The notes beneath the pieces were generated by a model, which saw only the letters and a list, made by a program, of their open reading frames with translations, ran no database searches and was not told where the DNA came from. A program made the translations under genes and the position numbers. 6,331 nt of DNA from Burkholderiales bacterium (GTDB lineage: Bacteria > Pseudomonadota > Gammaproteobacteria > Burkholderiales > Burkholderiaceae_C), in contig JABMMR010000175.1 in the NCBI GenBank assembly GCA_013205525.1, positions 1 to 6,331 of the forward strand, in the 5' to 3' direction. Shown here in pieces: positions 5,284 to 6,331 of this stretch; position 1 is the first letter of the stretch; each line of letters starts with the position of its first letter.

Positions 5284-6331
5284 TTATTTCAAGCCCGCTG
5301 CGTCCTTGAGGGCTGCAGCTTTGTCGGTACGTTCCCAAGTGAAATCGGGCTCAGCACGACCAAAGTGACCATAGGCCGCCGTCTTTTCATAAATAGGACG
5401 CAGCAGGTCCAGCATTTGGATGATGCCTTTGGGACGCAAGTCGAAATGCTGCTCTACCAAAGCCGCGATTTTGTCGTCGGCTATGACGCCTGTACCGTGG
5501 GTGTTGACCGTGATGTTCATGGGCTTGGCCACACCAATGGCGTAAGCCACTTGCACCTGACACAGGGTGGCCAAACCGGCAGCCACCACATTTTTGGCCA
5601 CATAGCGTGCGGCATAGGCGGCAGAGCGGTCTACCTTGGAGGGGTCTTTGCCAGAGAAGGCACCACCACCGTGGGGGCAGGCGCCGCCATAGGTGTCGAC
5701 AATGATTTTTCGACCGGTTAAACCGCAGTCTCCTTGGGGACCGCCAATGACAAAACGGCCTGTGGGGTTGATCAGGTAGCGGGTGTCTTTGAGCCACTCT
5801 TTGGGCAGCACCGGCTTGATGATTTCTTCAATGACGGCTTCGGTGAAAGAGGCCTTCATTTTGGTTTGCGTCTCGGATTGGTCGGGGCTGTGTTGGGTGG
5901 ACAAGACCACGGTGTCTATGCTGTGCGGTTTGCCATCCACATAACGCATGGTCACTTGGCTTTTGGCGTCGGGGCGCAAAAAAGGCAGTCGACCATCGCG
6001 GCGCAACTGCGCTTGGCGCTCGACCAAACGGTGGGCGTAATAGATGGGCGCAGGCATGAGGTCGGGGGTCTCGCGACAGGCGTAACCAAACATCAGGCCT
6101 TGGTCGCCAGCGCCAATGTTAAGGTGGTCATCCGACGCATGGTCCACGCCTTGGGCGATATCGTTGGACTGCTTGTCATAGCAGACCATGACCGCGCAAC
6201 CTTTGTAGTCGATGCCGTACTCGGTGTTGTCGTAGCCAATGCGCTTGATGGTGTCGCGCGCGACCTGGATGTAGTCGACGTGCGCGTTGGTGGTTATCTC
6301 GCCCGCGAGCACGACCAGCCCGGTGTTGGTC
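5284..6331 (-). CDS. metK: S-adenosylmethionine synthase (methionine adenosyltransferase), 5' end cut by right edge
   Basis: The 348 visible codons cover nearly all of a protein usually about 385-395 residues long. Only the N-terminal part, including the first ATP-binding GHPDK element, lies outside the window. The cytoplasmic enzyme makes S-adenosylmethionine from methionine and ATP. Signatures in order of the visible fragment are AGEITT near the start, [11 protein letters not shown] (from about 73), [27 protein letters not shown], and the phosphate-binding GGGAFSGKD (about 221-229), ending in the usual DAAGLK. The frame stays open to the edge (TNTGLV before the GTG at 6312), so that GTG is an internal Val codon and not the start. 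This housekeeping gene runs tail to tail into alkB with no spacer and no evident terminator. The sequence resembles Comamonadaceae MetK from memory. Confidence 0.98.
   Translation of the reverse strand, partial: TNTGLVVLAGEITTNAHVDYIQVARDTIKRIGYDNTEYGIDYKGCAVMVCYDKQSNDIAQGVDHASDDHLNIGAGDQGLMFGYACRETPDLMPAPIYYAHRLVERQAQLRRDGRLPFLRPDAKSQVTMRYVDGKPHSIDTVVLSTQHSPDQSETQTKMKASFTEAVIEEIIKPVLPKEWLKDTRYLINPTGRFVIGGPQGDCGLTGRKIIVDTYGGACPHGGGAFSGKDPSKVDRSAAYAARYVAKNVVAAGLATLCQVQVAYAIGVAKPMNITVNTHGTGVIADDKIAALVEQHFDLRPKGIIQMLDLLRPIYEKTAAYGHFGRAEPDFTWERTDKAAALKDAAGLK

Noticed and set aside
6310..6312. GTG as the start of metK
   Set aside because: The frame stays open upstream to the edge with residues (TNTGLV) that match MetK, so this is an internal Val codon.
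1..6331. tRNA or rRNA genes, CRISPR arrays, insertion sequences, attachment sites
   Set aside because: No cloverleaf-like sequence, regularly spaced direct repeats, transposase fragments or terminal repeats were seen in reading both strands.

Overview
This window looks like the chromosome of a betaproteobacterium, most likely Burkholderiales/Comamonadaceae. The placement rests on MetK and GroES protein sequences that resemble that group from memory, on a perfect CIRCE operator in front of groES, and on the codon and composition style. No database search was run.

Left edge (1-272): the first 26 bases are the start of groES on the minus strand, with a good ribosome binding site. A perfect CIRCE heat-shock operator (103-129) and a plausible vegetative promoter lie upstream of it. 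The same AT-rich spacer leads rightwards into a small gene (273-821) for a probable exported protein with a zinc-protease-like HELVH motif. Convergent with that gene, on the minus strand, is a periplasmic ankyrin-repeat protein (843-1526).

Centre and right (1527-5283): a spacer of about 225 bases with several short inverted repeats separates the ankyrin gene from a plus-strand run of three genes. These are a soluble periplasmic PQQ-dependent alcohol dehydrogenase (1753-3444), a diheme cytochrome c of the c4 type (3527-4102) and an AlkB-type alkane 1-monooxygenase (4108-5283). A strong intrinsic terminator (3466-3505) sits between the dehydrogenase and the cytochrome. The run abuts metK, which is on the minus strand, enters tail to tail with no spacer, and is cut at its 5' end by the right edge.

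How the genes may work together (inference): AlkB in the inner membrane would hydroxylate a terminal methyl group. The resulting alcohol would be oxidised on the periplasmic side by the PQQ enzyme, which would pass electrons to the diheme cytochrome and then to an oxidase. AlkB's usual electron donors, rubredoxin and rubredoxin reductase, are not in the window, and neither are PQQ synthesis genes. The dehydrogenase has Asp at both positions of the WDxD motif, as lanthanide-dependent alcohol dehydrogenases do. Calcium- or magnesium-using membrane glucose dehydrogenases share that pattern, so metal use is unresolved. The flanking groES and metK are housekeeping genes, so the alkane/alcohol set looks like a compact accessory insertion in a core chromosomal neighbourhood.
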